Origin: Sphingomonas pokkalii
GTDB taxonomy: Bacteria > Pseudomonadota > Alphaproteobacteria > Sphingomonadales > Sphingomonadaceae
DNA length: 64,000 nucleotides
Direction of reading: 5' to 3'
Assembly: GCF_003096275.1 (NCBI RefSeq)
Contig: NZ_QENQ01000001.1
Coordinates: forward strand, 2,640,920-2,704,919
The position numbers and the translations under genes are program-made. Numbering within the stretch: the stretch's first letter is position 1; each line of letters opens with the position of its first letter. The notes beneath the pieces were generated by a model. It did no database searches. It worked only from the letters and a program-made list of their open reading frames with translations, and had not been told where the DNA came from. This document shows positions 63,061 through 64,000 of the stretch, piece by piece.

Positions 63061-64000
63061 ATGATGACGAACGGAACGACACGCAGGCGATTTCTGCAGG
63101 CCGGGGTGCAGGCAACCGCCGCTACGGCGCTCTCCAGCATCGCGCGTGCCGCCGCGATTCCGGCGGATGTCCGTTCCGGCACGATCCGCGATGTCGCGCA
63201 TGTCGTCATCCTGATGCAGGAGAACCGCAGCTTCGATCATTATTTCGGCACGTTGAAGGGCGTGCGCGGCTTCGGCGATCCACTGCCGATCCCGTTGGCG
63301 GGCGGCGCGTCGGTATGGGCGCAACGCACCGCAGATGGCCGCCTGGTGGCGCCGTTCCATCTTGCCACGGATGCGCATTTCGATCTGATGCGGGTGGCGG
63401 GAACGCCGCATAGCTGGCCCGACGCCCAGGCGGCGTGGGACGAGGGCCGCATGGCCCGCTGGCCCGCAGCGAAGACCGAACGCGCGATGGGCCATTATGC
63501 CCGCCAAGACCTCGCCTTCCAGTTCGCGCTCGCGGAAAGCTTCACGATCTGCGACGCCTATCACTGCTCGGTGCATACCGGCACCAACACCAACCGGTTA
63601 TTCCTGTGGACCGGAACCAACGATCCGTCCGGCATGCGGGGCGGGCCCGCGATCGGCAATTCGCATGACGAGCTGGCGGAAAAGGGCGGATGGCCCGAAC
63701 CCTATCGCTGGACCACCTATCCCGAACGGCTCCAGGCGGCGGGGATCGACTGGCGGATCTATCAGGATATGGCGGACAACTTCACCGACAACCCGCTGGT
63801 CGGTTTCGCCGCCTATCGCCAGGCACCGCCGGAATCGCCGCTGCGCCAGCGCGCGCTGACCACCCATGGGCTCGATCGATTGCGCGCCGACGTCCTCGCC
63901 GGACGGCTGCCGCAGATATCGTGGGTCATCGCCGATGCGGCGGGCAGCGAGCATCCCGGCCCGTCCAGCCCGGTCCAGGGTGCGGCCTATACCGCGGCCG
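63061..64000 (+). CDS. Tat-exported phospholipase C/phosphoesterase (partial)
   Basis: The first 313 codons are present; the gene runs off the window. The Tat signal is TRRRFLQAG followed by a hydrophobic stretch, then the family start DVAHVVILMQENRSFDHYFGTLKGVRGF, which is diagnostic of the phospholipase C/acid phosphatase AcpA superfamily; the Glu-Asn pair is the metal and active-site region. CHCSVHTGTNTNR-like sequence (YHCSVHTGTNTNRLF) also matches. It probably removes phosphate from phospholipids in the periplasm. GGGAAG precedes ATG 63061. Confidence 0.87.
   Translation, partial: MMTNGTTRRRFLQAGVQATAATALSSIARAAAIPADVRSGTIRDVAHVVILMQENRSFDHYFGTLKGVRGFGDPLPIPLAGGASVWAQRTADGRLVAPFHLATDAHFDLMRVAGTPHSWPDAQAAWDEGRMARWPAAKTERAMGHYARQDLAFQFALAESFTICDAYHCSVHTGTNTNRLFLWTGTNDPSGMRGGPAIGNSHDELAEKGGWPEPYRWTTYPERLQAAGIDWRIYQDMADNFTDNPLVGFAAYRQAPPESPLRQRALTTHGLDRLRADVLAGRLPQISWVIADAAGSEHPGPSSPVQGAAYTAA

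Overview
The window is GC-rich, tightly packed bacterial chromosome with no rRNA, tRNA or CRISPR array that I can see. Five large TonB-dependent receptors (TBDRs), several tryptophan-halogenase-like flavoproteins, SapC and JmjC/cupin-like proteins, and a maltose locus ordered like that of Caulobacter all point to an alphaproteobacterium of the Sphingomonadaceae, a Sphingomonas-like glycan degrader. This is inference from gene content, not from a marker gene.

Layout. (1) 1-3190: a catabolic operon on the minus strand (MBL-fold hydrolase, fumarylacetoacetase, start of an amidohydrolase), divergent from a TetR regulator whose 3' end runs into insertion-sequence DNA. (2) 3160-7050: a graveyard of mobile DNA: an IS3 orfB fragment, an apparently intact IS110 transposase, an inverted fragment of the same IS110 gene start, an integrase stub, and a broken IS3 element with an IS5-type transposase inside it. 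A secreted type-B carboxylesterase of different base composition follows. (3) 9.5-20.3 kb: a TBDR divergent from four back-to-back halogenase-like genes and a cupin/JmjC-like gene, all joined by overlapping stop and start codons. The second halogenase-like protein has lost the catalytic lysine and the residues after the active-site glutamate. (4) 20.3-30.9 kb: a maltose/maltodextrin locus: MFS transporter and LacI regulator on one strand; TBDR, a fifth halogenase, a secreted alpha-amylase and a cytoplasmic alpha-glucosidase on the other. (5) 31-36.6 kb: a secreted amidohydrolase divergent from a TBDR. (6) 36.9-50.8 kb: a pectin/uronate regulon: pectate lyase, TBDR, LacI regulator, carboxylesterase, KdgK, KduD, an RpiB-fold isomerase probably standing in for KduI, UxaC, an ExuT-like transporter and a hydratase. 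Four ACCGGT-centred pseudopalindromes lie only in promoter regions of this block. (7) 51.3-57.5 kb: TBDR-SapC-cupin-glycosyltransferase. (8) 57.5-64 kb: a deleted SRPBCC pseudogene, an HWE-type kinase domain, a Crp/Fnr regulator, a cysteine-synthase-like enzyme, a tannase-family esterase, and the start of a Tat-exported phospholipase C-type phosphoesterase.

How it works together: the TBDRs bring oligosaccharides or other ligands across the outer membrane, secreted hydrolases and lyases trim them, MFS carriers take products into the cytoplasm, and LacI-type regulators gate each locus. The least understood part is the repeated partnership of TBDRs with flavin-dependent halogenases, JmjC-like cupins and SapC. 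The four-halogenase cluster, with one member apparently unable to do standard halogenase chemistry, is the best candidate for an undescribed system here.
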